A DNA stretch of 39,379 nucleotides from NCBI GenBank assembly GCA_946183415.1, contig CAMHAM010000027.1, positions 1 to 39,379 of the forward strand, read 5' to 3'. This document shows positions 15,030-24,063 of the stretch, piece after piece. This DNA is from an uncultured Prevotella sp. GTDB taxonomy: Bacteria > Bacteroidota > Bacteroidia > Bacteroidales > Bacteroidaceae. The notes under the pieces are model-generated. The model ran no database searches and had not been told where the DNA came from. It was given only the letters and a program-made list of their open reading frames with translations. Position numbers and translations under genes: made by a program. Position 1 is the first letter of the stretch, and every line of letters begins with the position of its first letter.

Positions 15030-16313
15030 CTATTTAATCTTTTTAGTCGTGCTAAACTTTATCGTCAACGGGGAAGATGCAGACATCTTATATTCCTCAG
15101 TCCAAGGTGGTGGTATCCTATACGCCTCACAGAGGTCCACCTGTTTTATCGGAATGACTCCCGCCCACTGTTTTACCTTTTTATCGTAATATAAAATTGA
15201 CTTTTCGTAATCTGGTACTGGCGTAAATTGATAGAACATATCATCAATTTTAGCAATCGCCTTATATTGCCAATCCTTTATATTATAGTAATTTGCATCA
15301 TCAGAATAGCCAACATACACATACTGCAGAATTGAATTATAGGGTGCGCCCTCAAAATCAAATATGACTTTTTGCGGTTCCATCGTCTTGAACTCCTTCT
15401 TAAATAAAGAATCAACAAAGAACGCTGTCATATTGTTCTCCGCATCCATGAAAAGACCGAATGTAGATGCATTATTTTGCTCTGCATGCAGAATTCCTTT
15501 ACCAATCTCTTTTCCATTGGCACTCCATACCAATTCAAAATCACCATACTGGGAATCACTGACAGGTGTCGTCGGATCTGCATTCACGCCATCAGCATAG
15601 ATGATGCTGTCATTCTCAATTTCCGACTTCCTGACAACCTGAATCAAACGGATACGCTGCTGTTTGCCTTCATAAATCGGCTTTGGAGAAGGTGTAATGC
15701 TTGCCACGATGCGCAGACGATACAATTTATCCTTTCCATAGAACTCCTTATAATCAAGTCCATTGATCTCACCCATCATCATGTCGATCTTCTCATCAGT
15801 GCCTACAATCTGACCACAGAGCGTCTCATAACTCCAGGTCTCTTCACTGTTCTTAGGAAGGACTCGAATGGGGATGACATCCATGACCACCTCCTTCATC
15901 TTGTCCTTATTAATTCCGACATAGACCATATCTTCGATCTTCATTGAGGTGAATGTATAGGCAGAACTGCCAAGATCATCAACACTCAAGTTAGCGGCAA
16001 TCTTAAGCTTATAGCGCCATCCTTCCTTAAGAATAACATTATTGACTGCCAGGCTATCAAAGGTCGCAACTCGCTGACCCTTATCGTCAATCGCTTCCTT
16101 TACAGGTGCTACGCGGTGTGCAGCCCTGTCTGCATCAGTCAAAACGTACTCAGGCTCAATGGTAACTATCCATGTCTCTGTTCTGGGAGAAGAATCGGGA
16201 AAAGTGATAGCACTTGTATCATCAATACTATCGCTGGAACATGCTGCAAACAGCATCAGGCTCCAGACCATTATACCTATTTTATATATAAGACTTTTCA
16301 TTCTCATCTTCAC
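15030..16313 (-). CDS. Lipoprotein with DUF4377-like repeats
   Basis: 427 residues. A lipoprotein signal (MVWSLMLFAAC, lipidated Cys25 counted from the first Met) precedes two segments that resemble DUF4377 in pattern: one around LKEGWRYKLKI with VAPVKEAIDD before it, and one around INGLDYKEFYGKDKLYRLRIVAS. The rest is unassigned and looks beta-rich. Starts at Met1, Met3 and Met5 are all possible. It heads the ECF sigma operon and could be an envelope sensor or stress client for it (inference). No typical -7 element is visible upstream. Confidence 0.7.
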   Translation of the reverse strand: MKMRMKSLIYKIGIMVWSLMLFAACSSDSIDDTSAITFPDSSPRTETWIVTIEPEYVLTDADRAAHRVAPVKEAIDDKGQRVATFDSLAVNNVILKEGWRYKLKIAANLSVDDLGSSAYTFTSMKIEDMVYVGINKDKMKEVVMDVIPIRVLPKNSEETWSYETLCGQIVGTDEKIDMMMGEINGLDYKEFYGKDKLYRLRIVASITPSPKPIYEGKQQRIRLIQVVRKSEIENDSIIYADGVNADPTTPVSDSQYGDFELVWSANGKEIGKGILHAEQNNASTFGLFMDAENNMTAFFVDSLFKKEFKTMEPQKVIFDFEGAPYNSILQYVYVGYSDDANYYNIKDWQYKAIAKIDDMFYQFTPVPDYEKSILYYDKKVKQWAGVIPIKQVDLCEAYRIPPPWTEEYKMSASSPLTIKFSTTKKIK

Positions 16314-16419
16314 AATTTATAATTTGCTCGTCTGTATATATAACTGCAAAATCAAAAAACCTTGCATAAAAAAACGAAAAATTAACCATTTTAAACGTTT
16401 TTTAAGAGACAAAGCCCTC

Positions 16420-16447
16420 AAAAAGGCTGGCACACGAACGTGCCAGC
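16420..16447 (-). terminator. Rho-independent terminator of the glycine-lipid operon
   Basis: GCTGGCAC (16426-16433) pairs with GTGCCAGC (16440-16447) around ACGAAC. In minus sense five T residues follow. It lies 39 bp after the glsB stop. Confidence 0.8.
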
Positions 16448-16485
16448 AAAGAGCTGAAACCAATTCTAATCATAAGATCTGATTT

Positions 16486-17475
16486 TTACTTTTCTTTATA
16501 AATCACCTTATTTGCACCGCTTGTAATCTTCAGCGCCTCAGGATGTTCCTTTATAAAGGAGTCGATATGACGAACACGTTTCTCCGCCAGAATCTCATCA
16601 ACAGCAATCAGAATACCAGTCTCCTCCACGTCACCAAAGCCATAGTTAATGGCAGTTCCGAAAAGTCGCATCGTAGGAGAGAGATTCATGTAGGCATTCA
16701 CCAACGGGGGAATATTATAACCCAATTTACGAATCTCTGCATTCAGAATACGATAATCTTCCCTGAAATCGTCCTTGCAGAATAATGCAGCTAAAGCCTT
16801 CGGATCCTCCTCAATTTCCAACGGTTTCATCGGTATAATCAGCTTATCCTTGTCATCGAAATGCTTTTTCAGGAAATACAGGATCATATCGCGCCCTTTA
16901 CGGATATAAGAGGGATACATTGTCATCTTACCGAAGAAATAGCGCACATTAGGCATAATAACCGTCAATGCACCCAGTCCGTCCCAAAGATTATCAAGAG
17001 CGAAAAGACTCTTAGCCCCCATACGAGAACTCTGATATGGTAGAGAGACAAAGGAACGACCCAGTTCCATCGTATAAGGCATATATTCATTAATAAACTT
17101 CTCAGAGAAATGAAACATGTGACTGGTAGCGAGCATAGGCTGTCCCTTCTCATCCATTTTCCAGCTCGTCCCCTCTAAATAGCGATAGCCACCAATAATC
17201 TCCTCTGCCTCTGGATTCCAGACAATTAACTGTTTATAGCAATTATCACAAGTATCGAACTCATCGATATCCATTGCCTTACCAGTTCCGCCACCAGCTT
17301 CACGAAAGGCAATCTCACGCAGACGGCCAATCTCTTTCATAACATTGGGTGCATTATGAGCAGTGATGACATATATCTCGTTATGACTCTTATTCGTCAT
17401 ACGAAGTTGAAGTGTTGGAGTCAGTTCACTCTTAAGCACTTCTTTGTCTATCGGCTGGATAATCTCCTGTTCCAT
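16486..17475 (-). CDS. glsB: Glycine N-acyltransferase-like protein (GNAT type), GlsB
   Basis: 329 residues of the OlsB-like GNAT N-acyltransferase family in its long Bacteroidetes form. Visible marks are REIAFREAGGGTG near 54, IGGYRYLEG near 94 and MELGRSFVSLPYQ near 137. In Bacteroides thetaiotaomicron the homologous GlsB attaches a 3-hydroxy fatty acid to glycine, and GlsA then adds a second acyl chain to form glycine lipids of the membrane. The gene follows the O-acyltransferase gene by 12 bp, the same pairing, which strengthens the name. It is probably cytoplasmic and membrane-associated. Confidence 0.85.
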   Translation of the reverse strand: MEQEIIQPIDKEVLKSELTPTLQLRMTNKSHNEIYVITAHNAPNVMKEIGRLREIAFREAGGGTGKAMDIDEFDTCDNCYKQLIVWNPEAEEIIGGYRYLEGTSWKMDEKGQPMLATSHMFHFSEKFINEYMPYTMELGRSFVSLPYQSSRMGAKSLFALDNLWDGLGALTVIMPNVRYFFGKMTMYPSYIRKGRDMILYFLKKHFDDKDKLIIPMKPLEIEEDPKALAALFCKDDFREDYRILNAEIRKLGYNIPPLVNAYMNLSPTMRLFGTAINYGFGDVEETGILIAVDEILAEKRVRHIDSFIKEHPEALKITSGANKVIYKEK

Positions 17476-17487
17476 TCTCTTATAAGT

Positions 17488-18312
17488 TTATAGTTTGTAG
17501 ACTTGTTCCTTAACAAATTGAGCCCATTCCATCGGTGTTTTCGTTTTATCGAACGTTTGCCACGGAATCGGCTTCCCTATTTTAACCTGGAAACTCTTAT
17601 GCACATTTTTGTACATCTCATCAACCAGAAACAACATTGCCAGATTGAAAGGCAGGTATTTGTCACTAAAGTTTGCCAAGCGGTAAAAGAACTTACTGTT
17701 CTGACCGCTAAAATGAATCGGCACTACATCGCGCTGATATTCAACACTTTTCGAGATAAAAGTCTTTTTCCAAGGAATATCACATATAACTCCCTGATGC
17801 TTTCTGGAGCAGATACCTGCAGGGAACATCAGCATGTGATTATCACTCTGAAAACCAGCTTCAACCATTGCCGGGAAGTTACGGCTCTGCTTACCTGTTT
17901 TATTGATCGGAATGCAAATAGGCGCCAATCCAGGAAGATTCATCAGCAAGTCATTCACAAGATATCGGAATCGTCCATCATAGTGACGCCCTATAATAGC
18001 ACCCAAAGCCACTCCATCCTCACCACCAAGGGGGTGGTTGCTCACGAAAGTATAGAGTCTCCCATCGCTGGGGTCGGGAAGATTTTCCTTTCCCTCCACC
18101 TCCAAAGTCATATCAAGATACTTGACACACGCTTCCAACCAGTCGACTCCTGTCTTGTCACGATTATCCCACAGGAAGGCATTCACCTGATCCTGATGAG
18201 CAATACGCTTCAACCACCGAACCAAAAAACCAGGCACGAATTTCGCTTTCGTGCCCATCTTCCCTTTCAGGATTGCATCGATATCAATTGTCTGCTCAAC
18301 TACTGTTGCCAT
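17488..18312 (-). CDS. glsA: PlsC-like O-acyltransferase, GlsA
   Basis: 274 residues from the chosen start MATVVEQTIDID. Acyltransferase motif I is NHPLGGED (His93, with Glu98/Asp99), and motif III FPAG lies at 163-166. This is the PlsC/hemolysin-like group whose Bacteroides member GlsA esterifies N-acyl glycine to make the mature glycine lipid. A longer start at 18369 is open but lies upstream of the -7 element at 18337-18344, so it would not be transcribed from that promoter. It is the first gene of the glsA-glsB operon. Confidence 0.83.
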   Translation of the reverse strand: MATVVEQTIDIDAILKGKMGTKAKFVPGFLVRWLKRIAHQDQVNAFLWDNRDKTGVDWLEACVKYLDMTLEVEGKENLPDPSDGRLYTFVSNHPLGGEDGVALGAIIGRHYDGRFRYLVNDLLMNLPGLAPICIPINKTGKQSRNFPAMVEAGFQSDNHMLMFPAGICSRKHQGVICDIPWKKTFISKSVEYQRDVVPIHFSGQNSKFFYRLANFSDKYLPFNLAMLFLVDEMYKNVHKSFQVKIGKPIPWQTFDKTKTPMEWAQFVKEQVYKL

Positions 18313-18336
18313 TTGCACATTTTCGTTAACAAGTTG

Positions 18337-18344
18337 CAAAAATA
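18337..18344 (-). promoter_or_regulatory. -7 element of the glsA-glsB operon
   Basis: TATTTTTG in minus sense fits TAnnTTTG and lies 24 bp before the glsA ATG. A TTTG at 18367-18370 could be the -33 element at a slightly long 22-bp spacing. Confidence 0.6.
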
Positions 18345-18455
18345 GCACATTTCTTTCAATTCTGAGCAAAAAAAGGAGAAAAATGTTATATTTTAAATGT
18401 ATTTAGTAGACAAAAAGGGTACAAATCAATAAAATAAAGTTAAAATTGAAAAAAA

Positions 18456-18480
18456 GTGGGGAAATGTGGTGCAAAGTGGG
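18456..18480 (+). promoter_or_regulatory. MraZ operator: GTGGG-N5-GTGGT-N5-GTGGG
   Basis: Three direct 5-bp repeats lie at 18456-18460, 18466-18470 and 18476-18480, exactly 10 bp apart. This is the known MraZ recognition pattern of GTGGG-like repeats with 5-bp spacers. The array covers the expected -33 region of the mraZ promoter, so MraZ should repress its own cluster by blocking polymerase. Confidence 0.85.
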
Positions 18481-18490
18481 GATTTTTTCC

Positions 18491-18498
18491 TACCTTTG
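18491..18498 (+). promoter_or_regulatory. -7 element of the dcw cluster promoter
   Basis: TACCTTTG, a perfect -7 element, lies 27 bp before the mraZ ATG and 10 bp after the last MraZ repeat. It drives mraZ and probably most of the cell-division cluster downstream. Confidence 0.8.
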
Positions 18499-18525
18499 TA
18501 ACCGAAATCATATAAATAGGTATAT

Positions 18526-18981
18526 ATGCGCTTTTTAGGAAACATAGAAGCCAAAACTGACGCAAAGGGAAGAGCCTTTCTACCAGCAGTTTTCCGCAAG
18601 GTGTTACAAGCATCTGGTGAGGATTGCCTGATGTTAAGAAAGGATGTCTTCCAAAAGTGCCTTGTGCTTTATCCTGAAAGCGTATGGAATGAACGGATTG
18701 ACCTGTTGAAGACCCAGCTGAAGCCATGGAAGCAGTCTCATCAGCAGATGTTCCGGCAGTTTGTATCTGAAGCAGAAGTGGTGACACTCGATGGCAACGG
18801 ACGATTCCTCATCTCAAAACGCCTGCAGAAAATTGCAGAGATCGATCAGGACATCCAGTTCATCGGCATGGATAACGCCATTGAGATCTGGTCGCCTAAG
18901 AACCTGTTACAGACGCTCAAACCTGAAGAAGAGTTCGGAATAGAATTTGAAAACATCATGAACGCTGACGATGCCCTATGA
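18526..18981 (+). CDS. mraZ: Transcriptional regulator MraZ
   Basis: 151 residues, the usual family length. Two SpoVT-AbrB-type halves carry the signatures DAKGR (12-16) and DGNGR (89-93), which contact DNA in MraZ rings. It binds repeats in its own promoter and represses the division and cell-wall cluster; a matching operator is present just upstream. It is the first gene of the cluster. Its stop TGA overlaps the first ATG of rsmH. Confidence 0.96.
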   Translation: MRFLGNIEAKTDAKGRAFLPAVFRKVLQASGEDCLMLRKDVFQKCLVLYPESVWNERIDLLKTQLKPWKQSHQQMFRQFVSEAEVVTLDGNGRFLISKRLQKIAEIDQDIQFIGMDNAIEIWSPKNLLQTLKPEEEFGIEFENIMNADDAL

Positions 18982-19892
18982 TGAACGTTACCGAGACATA
19001 TCACGTTCCGGTACTCCTCCAGGAGAGCATCGACGGGCTGAACATCAAGCCTGACGGCATCTATGTAGACGTCACTTTCGGTGGAGGAGGTCACAGCAAG
19101 GAGATTCTGAACCGTTTGGGGAAAAACGGCCATCTCTACAGCTTCGACCAAGACGAGGACGCAGAGAAGAACATCCTTGATGATGACAGATTCACATTCG
19201 TGAGGAGCAATTTCAGATATCTCCGCAACTGGATGCGCTACTACCATGTTGCACATATCGACGGTCTGCTGGCGGATCTCGGTGTTTCCAGCCATCATTT
19301 CGACGATGAGACACGCGGATTCTCCTTCCGCTTCGATGCACCGTTGGATATGCGCATGAACAACAGGTCAGGAAAGACAGCGGCAGAAGTCTTGAACACA
19401 TATAGTGAAGAGACGTTAGCCGACATCTTCTATATCTACGGAGAATTAAAAAACGCCCGCAAGATTGCGGCCGCCATTGTAAAAGCAAGGAGCAACAAAA
19501 ATATTGAAACGACAAGCGACCTCATGCAGGCTACAGAAAAACTGTTCCAGCGTGAGCGCGAGAAAAAAGAAACAGCCAAACTGTTTCAAGCACTACGCAT
19601 TGAAGTCAATCGCGAGATGGACGCCTTAAAAGAGATGCTAAACGGTGCGAAGGAAATACTGAGCGAAGGAGGGCGACTCTCCGTCATCACCTATCATTCC
19701 TTAGAAGACCGCATCGTCAAGAACGTCATGAGAGCCGGAAACCCCGAGGGCAGAATGGTGCAGGATTTTTTCGGGCGCACAGAGGCCCCTTTTCGGCTAC
19801 TAAGCAATAAGGTGATCACACCAAGCGAAGAAGAGCAAGAGCGCAACCCACGTAGCAGAAGCGCTAAATTAAGAATCGCAGAAAAGGTATAA
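18978..19892 (+). CDS. rsmH: 16S rRNA (cytosine-1402-N4)-methyltransferase
   Basis: 304 residues. The SAM-binding motif VDVTFGGGGHS (30-40), DLGVSSHHFD and VITYHSLEDR are classic RsmH (MraW) features. It methylates N4 of C1402 in the ribosomal decoding centre. The start overlaps the mraZ stop as ATGATG, so either of two adjacent ATGs (18978, 18981) may be used. It ends 2 bp before ftsL. Confidence 0.96.
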   Translation: MMNVTETYHVPVLLQESIDGLNIKPDGIYVDVTFGGGGHSKEILNRLGKNGHLYSFDQDEDAEKNILDDDRFTFVRSNFRYLRNWMRYYHVAHIDGLLADLGVSSHHFDDETRGFSFRFDAPLDMRMNNRSGKTAAEVLNTYSEETLADIFYIYGELKNARKIAAAIVKARSNKNIETTSDLMQATEKLFQREREKKETAKLFQALRIEVNREMDALKEMLNGAKEILSEGGRLSVITYHSLEDRIVKNVMRAGNPEGRMVQDFFGRTEAPFRLLSNKVITPSEEEQERNPRSRSAKLRIAEKV

Positions 19893-19894
19893 AT

Positions 19895-20386
19895 ATGGCT
19901 AAAAAAGAAGACATAGAACTTGAAATCCAGCAGCCGGAAACAGAAGCCCCCGCCACAGATGAAGAAAAGCTTGTGGAAGAGGAAGCTGCCGAGATGAAGG
20001 AACAGGCCAAGAAAACGATCCAACTGATTAAGGAAAAGGCAAAAGAAGAAGATCCCAAGCCTGGTTCCGCAATGACACTGAGGACGATACTTGGCGGAGA
20101 CTTCCTCACGGCTGAAATGGTTCGTCGCCAGATATGGCTATTTGTGCTCATGGTTGTTTTCTGTATTGTCTATGTAGCCATCCGCTATCAGTGCCAACAG
20201 GACATGATTGCCATTGACAAGCTGGAGAAGCAGTTGCTCGATGCCAAATATAAGGCACTTTCAAGTTCAAGCACTTTAACGGAAAAATGCCGTGAGAGTC
20301 ATGTTCTGGATGCTTTAAAACAAAACAAGGACAGTCTGTTGCATATATCAGACCAACCACCATATATAATAACTGTACCCGAATAA
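19895..20386 (+). CDS. ftsL: FtsL-like cell division protein
   Basis: 163 residues. An acidic, lysine-rich cytoplasmic part (1-78) is followed by one transmembrane helix (about 80-97, WLFVLMVVFCIVYVAI) and a short periplasmic coiled-coil stretch (LEKQLLDAKYKAL). Position between rsmH and ftsI and this topology fit the FtsL of Bacteroidetes, a bitopic protein that links FtsQ to the FtsW-FtsI synthase. Sequence similarity within FtsL is low, so the name rests on context and topology. Confidence 0.85.
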   Translation: MAKKEDIELEIQQPETEAPATDEEKLVEEEAAEMKEQAKKTIQLIKEKAKEEDPKPGSAMTLRTILGGDFLTAEMVRRQIWLFVLMVVFCIVYVAIRYQCQQDMIAIDKLEKQLLDAKYKALSSSSTLTEKCRESHVLDALKQNKDSLLHISDQPPYIITVPE

Positions 20387-20395
20387 GAAGACGGA

Positions 20396-22582
20396 ATGAG
20401 TAAATTCAAGAGCGATAAAGTAATGCCCCGCTACTTTGCCATCGCAGTAGTCCTGACATTGATTGGTTTTGCCGTTGTTGGCAAGGCCATGTATATCATG
20501 ACTGCCGAGAAGGAATATTGGACAAAAGTGGCTGACCGTCTGAAGCGCGACAGTGTCAGTGTTAAGCCTAGTCGTGGCAACATCCTTAGTTGTGACGGAC
20601 AGCTGATGGCCAGTAGCATACCAGAATATAAAGTCTATATGGACTTCCAGGCTGGAAGAGACGACTCCATCCATGCTCAAAAACAGGATTCCATTTGGGA
20701 AGAGAAGATTGATAGTATCTGTGAGGGGTTGAGCCAGATATTCCCTTCAAAGACAGCGGATGAATTTAAGACCCATTTGATAGCAGGGAAAAAGCGGGTA
20801 CTTAAGAACGGTAAGGAAGGCGCGCGCCACTACCCAATCTGGCCACGCCGCATCGACTATAACACTTTCTGCGAGGTACGTAAGCTCCCAATTTTCAAAG
20901 AACCGATATATAAGGGAGGCTTCCACTGGGAAGAATTCAATGCCCGTCGACGCCCATTTGGATCACTGGCTCAGCGTACCATTGGTGACATGTTCGGAGC
21001 AAAAGATAGCGCGAAATATGGTTTAGAGCTTTCTTTCGACTCGATTCTCAGGGGCAAAAACGGCCTCATGCACCGTCGTAAGATCCTAAGCAAATATCTG
21101 GACATACCCGTACTCTTACCTGAAGATGGTGCCGATATTGTTACTACGATCGACGTTGGCATGCAAGACTTGGCTGAGCGTGCCATGATTGAAGAACTGA
21201 AAGAAATCAACGGCGAGATGGGCGTAGCCATTCTGATGGAAGTGAAAACAGGTGACATCAAGGCTATTGTCAACATGACTCGTGGTGCCGATGGGGTATA
21301 TCGTGAGACTGTCAACAATGCAATCAGCTACCGCTGCGAACCAGGATCGGTGTTCAAAACTGCTTCATTCTTAGTTGCACTCGATGACGGTGTAGTAGAT
21401 ACCAGCTTTGTTATTCACACTGGAAGTGGTGTTATGAATATGCATGGTCGTGACATGAAAGATCACAACTGGCGCCGTGGCGGTTATCAAGACATCAACG
21501 TAGCTCGCGCGCTTGAAGTCAGTTCGAATATTGGAGTCAGCTATGTCATCGACAAGTTCTATGGCAGCAACCCGAAGAAATATGTGGAAGGCCTCTACCG
21601 TGTCGGTATTCATGAGGATTTGAAGATTCCGTTGGTAGGCTATCACGCCCCGATGATCAGAATGCCAGACACAAAGACCACCGACCGTGCCAAATATTGG
21701 AGTAAGACAACACTCCCTTGGATGAGTATCGGCTATGAGACCCAGATTGCTCCAATCAACACTGTTACATTTTACAATGCCATCGCTAATAATGGCAAGA
21801 TGATGCAGCCACGCTTCGTCAAACAGATTGTAAAGAATGGTGAGGTCCTCAGGGAGTTTGAACCTGTCGTACTGAAGGAACGCATCGCAAAACCGCAAGC
21901 AATCAAGACCATGCAGACGATTCTTGAGCACGTCGTTAGCCAGGGACTCGGCAGAAGAGCTGGTTCTAAATCATTTAAAGTAGCAGGCAAAACTGGTACT
22001 GCACAAGTTGCTGACCAGTATGGAGGCTATCACTCAGGAACCACTCGTTATTGGCTGTCATTTGCCGGTTATTTTCCTGCCGACGATCCGCGGTACACTT
22101 GTATCGTCTGCTTGAAGAAAACAGGATTGCCTGCTTCTGGCGGTGGTATGAGTGGGCTCGTCTTCCACCACATCTCTGAAGGTGTGATGGCTCAGAATCT
22201 GAAACTCGATGTCGACGATGCCCGTGACACCTTGTCAATCATGGTGCCCGATGTAAAAGGCGGTGACCTCGTAGCAGCCAACTATGTACTCGACAATCTT
22301 GGCGTTAAGACAAACACGAACTGGAGCGGTTCTTATGCAGAAGGAAATCCTGTCTGGGGTAAGATTATAAAAACGAACAAGGACGTCACCCTTGCATCAG
22401 TCAGCACACAGAAGGGTATCATTCCAGATGTTCTGGGGATGGGAGCTCGCGATGCGGTATATCTGCTGGAAAGCCGGGGCGTCAAGGTGAAACTTAGAGG
22501 CAGAGGTAAGGTTAAATCACAGAGCATATATGCAGGTACTGCTATCAAACAAGGAATGGTTTGTGAACTGAATATGGAATAA
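20396..22582 (+). CDS. ftsI: Septal peptidoglycan transpeptidase (class B PBP) with PASTA domains
   Basis: 728 residues. One N-terminal transmembrane helix (about 13-35), a PBP dimerisation domain (about 55-230), then the transpeptidase domain with Ser318-x-x-Lys321 in EPGSVFK, SSN (376-378) and KTG (532-534). Two PASTA-like units follow from about 616 ([10 protein letters not shown] and [17 protein letters not shown]); the first is irregular. It crosslinks septal peptidoglycan together with FtsW. PASTA units on FtsI-type enzymes are seen in Bacteroidetes and Gram-positives. It lies between ftsL and murE as expected. Confidence 0.95.
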   Translation: MSKFKSDKVMPRYFAIAVVLTLIGFAVVGKAMYIMTAEKEYWTKVADRLKRDSVSVKPSRGNILSCDGQLMASSIPEYKVYMDFQAGRDDSIHAQKQDSIWEEKIDSICEGLSQIFPSKTADEFKTHLIAGKKRVLKNGKEGARHYPIWPRRIDYNTFCEVRKLPIFKEPIYKGGFHWEEFNARRRPFGSLAQRTIGDMFGAKDSAKYGLELSFDSILRGKNGLMHRRKILSKYLDIPVLLPEDGADIVTTIDVGMQDLAERAMIEELKEINGEMGVAILMEVKTGDIKAIVNMTRGADGVYRETVNNAISYRCEPGSVFKTASFLVALDDGVVDTSFVIHTGSGVMNMHGRDMKDHNWRRGGYQDINVARALEVSSNIGVSYVIDKFYGSNPKKYVEGLYRVGIHEDLKIPLVGYHAPMIRMPDTKTTDRAKYWSKTTLPWMSIGYETQIAPINTVTFYNAIANNGKMMQPRFVKQIVKNGEVLREFEPVVLKERIAKPQAIKTMQTILEHVVSQGLGRRAGSKSFKVAGKTGTAQVADQYGGYHSGTTRYWLSFAGYFPADDPRYTCIVCLKKTGLPASGGGMSGLVFHHISEGVMAQNLKLDVDDARDTLSIMVPDVKGGDLVAANYVLDNLGVKTNTNWSGSYAEGNPVWGKIIKTNKDVTLASVSTQKGIIPDVLGMGARDAVYLLESRGVKVKLRGRGKVKSQSIYAGTAIKQGMVCELNME

Positions 22583-22599
22583 ACAAAACGAGAAAGAAT

Positions 22600-24051
22600 A
22601 TGAAGCTAAATGAACTACTCAAAAATGTAGAGGTGCTCAATATCCTTGGAAATGAGGACATTGAAATATCTGGCGTAAACATCGACTCCCGGCGTATCGA
22701 GGCCGGTCATCTGTTCGTGGCTATTCCTGGCACACAGACCGATGGACATAAGTTCATCCCCAAAGCTATCGAACAAGGAGCTGTTGCTGTGCTTTGTGAA
22801 TATTTCCCCAACAAACGTGAGCCGGGAATCACCTACATCGCAGTAGAATCAACAGAAGACTGCGTGGGTGAGGTCGCCACACAATTCTATGGAGACCCCT
22901 CAAAGAAGCTGAAACTGGTTGGCGTTACTGGCACAAACGGAAAGACAACCATCGCCACCTTATTATATAATATGTTTCGTAAGTTCGGACATAAGTGCGG
23001 TCTGCTCTCAACGGTCTGCAACTATATTGAAGACGAAGTTATACCTGCTGACCACACAACCCCCGACCCCATTGAACTGAACCGACTACTGGCAAAGATG
23101 GTTGAAGTCGGCTGCGAATATGCGTTCATGGAATGCTCCAGTCACGCTATTGCCCAAAAACGTATTGGAGGACTGTGTTTCACAGGTGGCATCTTCACAA
23201 ACCTGACCAGAGACCATCTTGACTATCATGGCACTTTCGAGAATTACCGCGACGCAAAAAAGGCGTTTTTCGATGGGCTTAGCAAAGAGGCTTTCGCTAT
23301 CATTAATGCTGATGACAAAAATGGAATGGTTATGGTTCAGAACAGCAAGGCTGTAGTGAAGACCTACTCTACACGAACAATGGCCGACTTTAAAGCAAAG
23401 ATCATCGAATGCCACTTTGAGGGAATGTACCTTGACATCAATGGTAAAGAGGTGGGCGTTCAGTTCATCGGGAAATTCAATGTGAGCAATCTGCTCGCTG
23501 TCTACGGTGCTGCAATTATGCTGGGTAAAAAGCCCGAGGAGATACTTGTGATTCTAAGTACCTTGAAAAGTGTCAGTGGGCGTCTGGAACCTATTCACTC
23601 TCCTGAAGGCTACACAGCAATCGTCGACTATGCTCACACTCCCGATGCCTTGGAGAACGTATTAAACGCTATCCACGAGGTACTTGACGGCAAGGGAAAG
23701 GTTATCACCGTGTGTGGAGCTGGCGGTAATCGGGACAAAGGCAAACGACCTTTAATGGCCCAAGAGGCTGTTAAACAAAGTGATAAGGTCATTATTACTT
23801 CTGACAACCCACGTTTCGAAGAACCGCAAGATATTATCAACGACATGTTGGAGGGTCTCGACAGCAAACAGATGAAGAAGGTAGTCAGCATCGTAGACCG
23901 TCGCGAGGCTATCCGTACTGCTTGCATGATGGCAGAAAAAGGTGACGTCATCCTTATAGCCGGCAAAGGCCACGAGGACTATCAGGAGATTCAGGGTGTA
24001 AAACACCATTTTGATGACAAGGAAGTAGTCAAGGAAATATTTGGTAATTAA
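22600..24051 (+). CDS. murE: UDP-MurNAc-tripeptide ligase (meso-DAP adding)
   Basis: 483 residues. The Mur ligase ATP loop GTNGKTT is at 111-117, the lysine-bearing segment YRDAKKAFF near 216-224, and the DNPR motif at 402-405. DNPR marks meso-diaminopimelate-adding enzymes, so the wall is expected to contain meso-DAP. It adds the third residue of the stem peptide in the cytoplasm using ATP. No murF follows, unlike the order in E. coli. Confidence 0.96.
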   Translation: MKLNELLKNVEVLNILGNEDIEISGVNIDSRRIEAGHLFVAIPGTQTDGHKFIPKAIEQGAVAVLCEYFPNKREPGITYIAVESTEDCVGEVATQFYGDPSKKLKLVGVTGTNGKTTIATLLYNMFRKFGHKCGLLSTVCNYIEDEVIPADHTTPDPIELNRLLAKMVEVGCEYAFMECSSHAIAQKRIGGLCFTGGIFTNLTRDHLDYHGTFENYRDAKKAFFDGLSKEAFAIINADDKNGMVMVQNSKAVVKTYSTRTMADFKAKIIECHFEGMYLDINGKEVGVQFIGKFNVSNLLAVYGAAIMLGKKPEEILVILSTLKSVSGRLEPIHSPEGYTAIVDYAHTPDALENVLNAIHEVLDGKGKVITVCGAGGNRDKGKRPLMAQEAVKQSDKVIITSDNPRFEEPQDIINDMLEGLDSKQMKKVVSIVDRREAIRTACMMAEKGDVILIAGKGHEDYQEIQGVKHHFDDKEVVKEIFGN

Positions 24052-24063
24052 AAAGACAAAACC

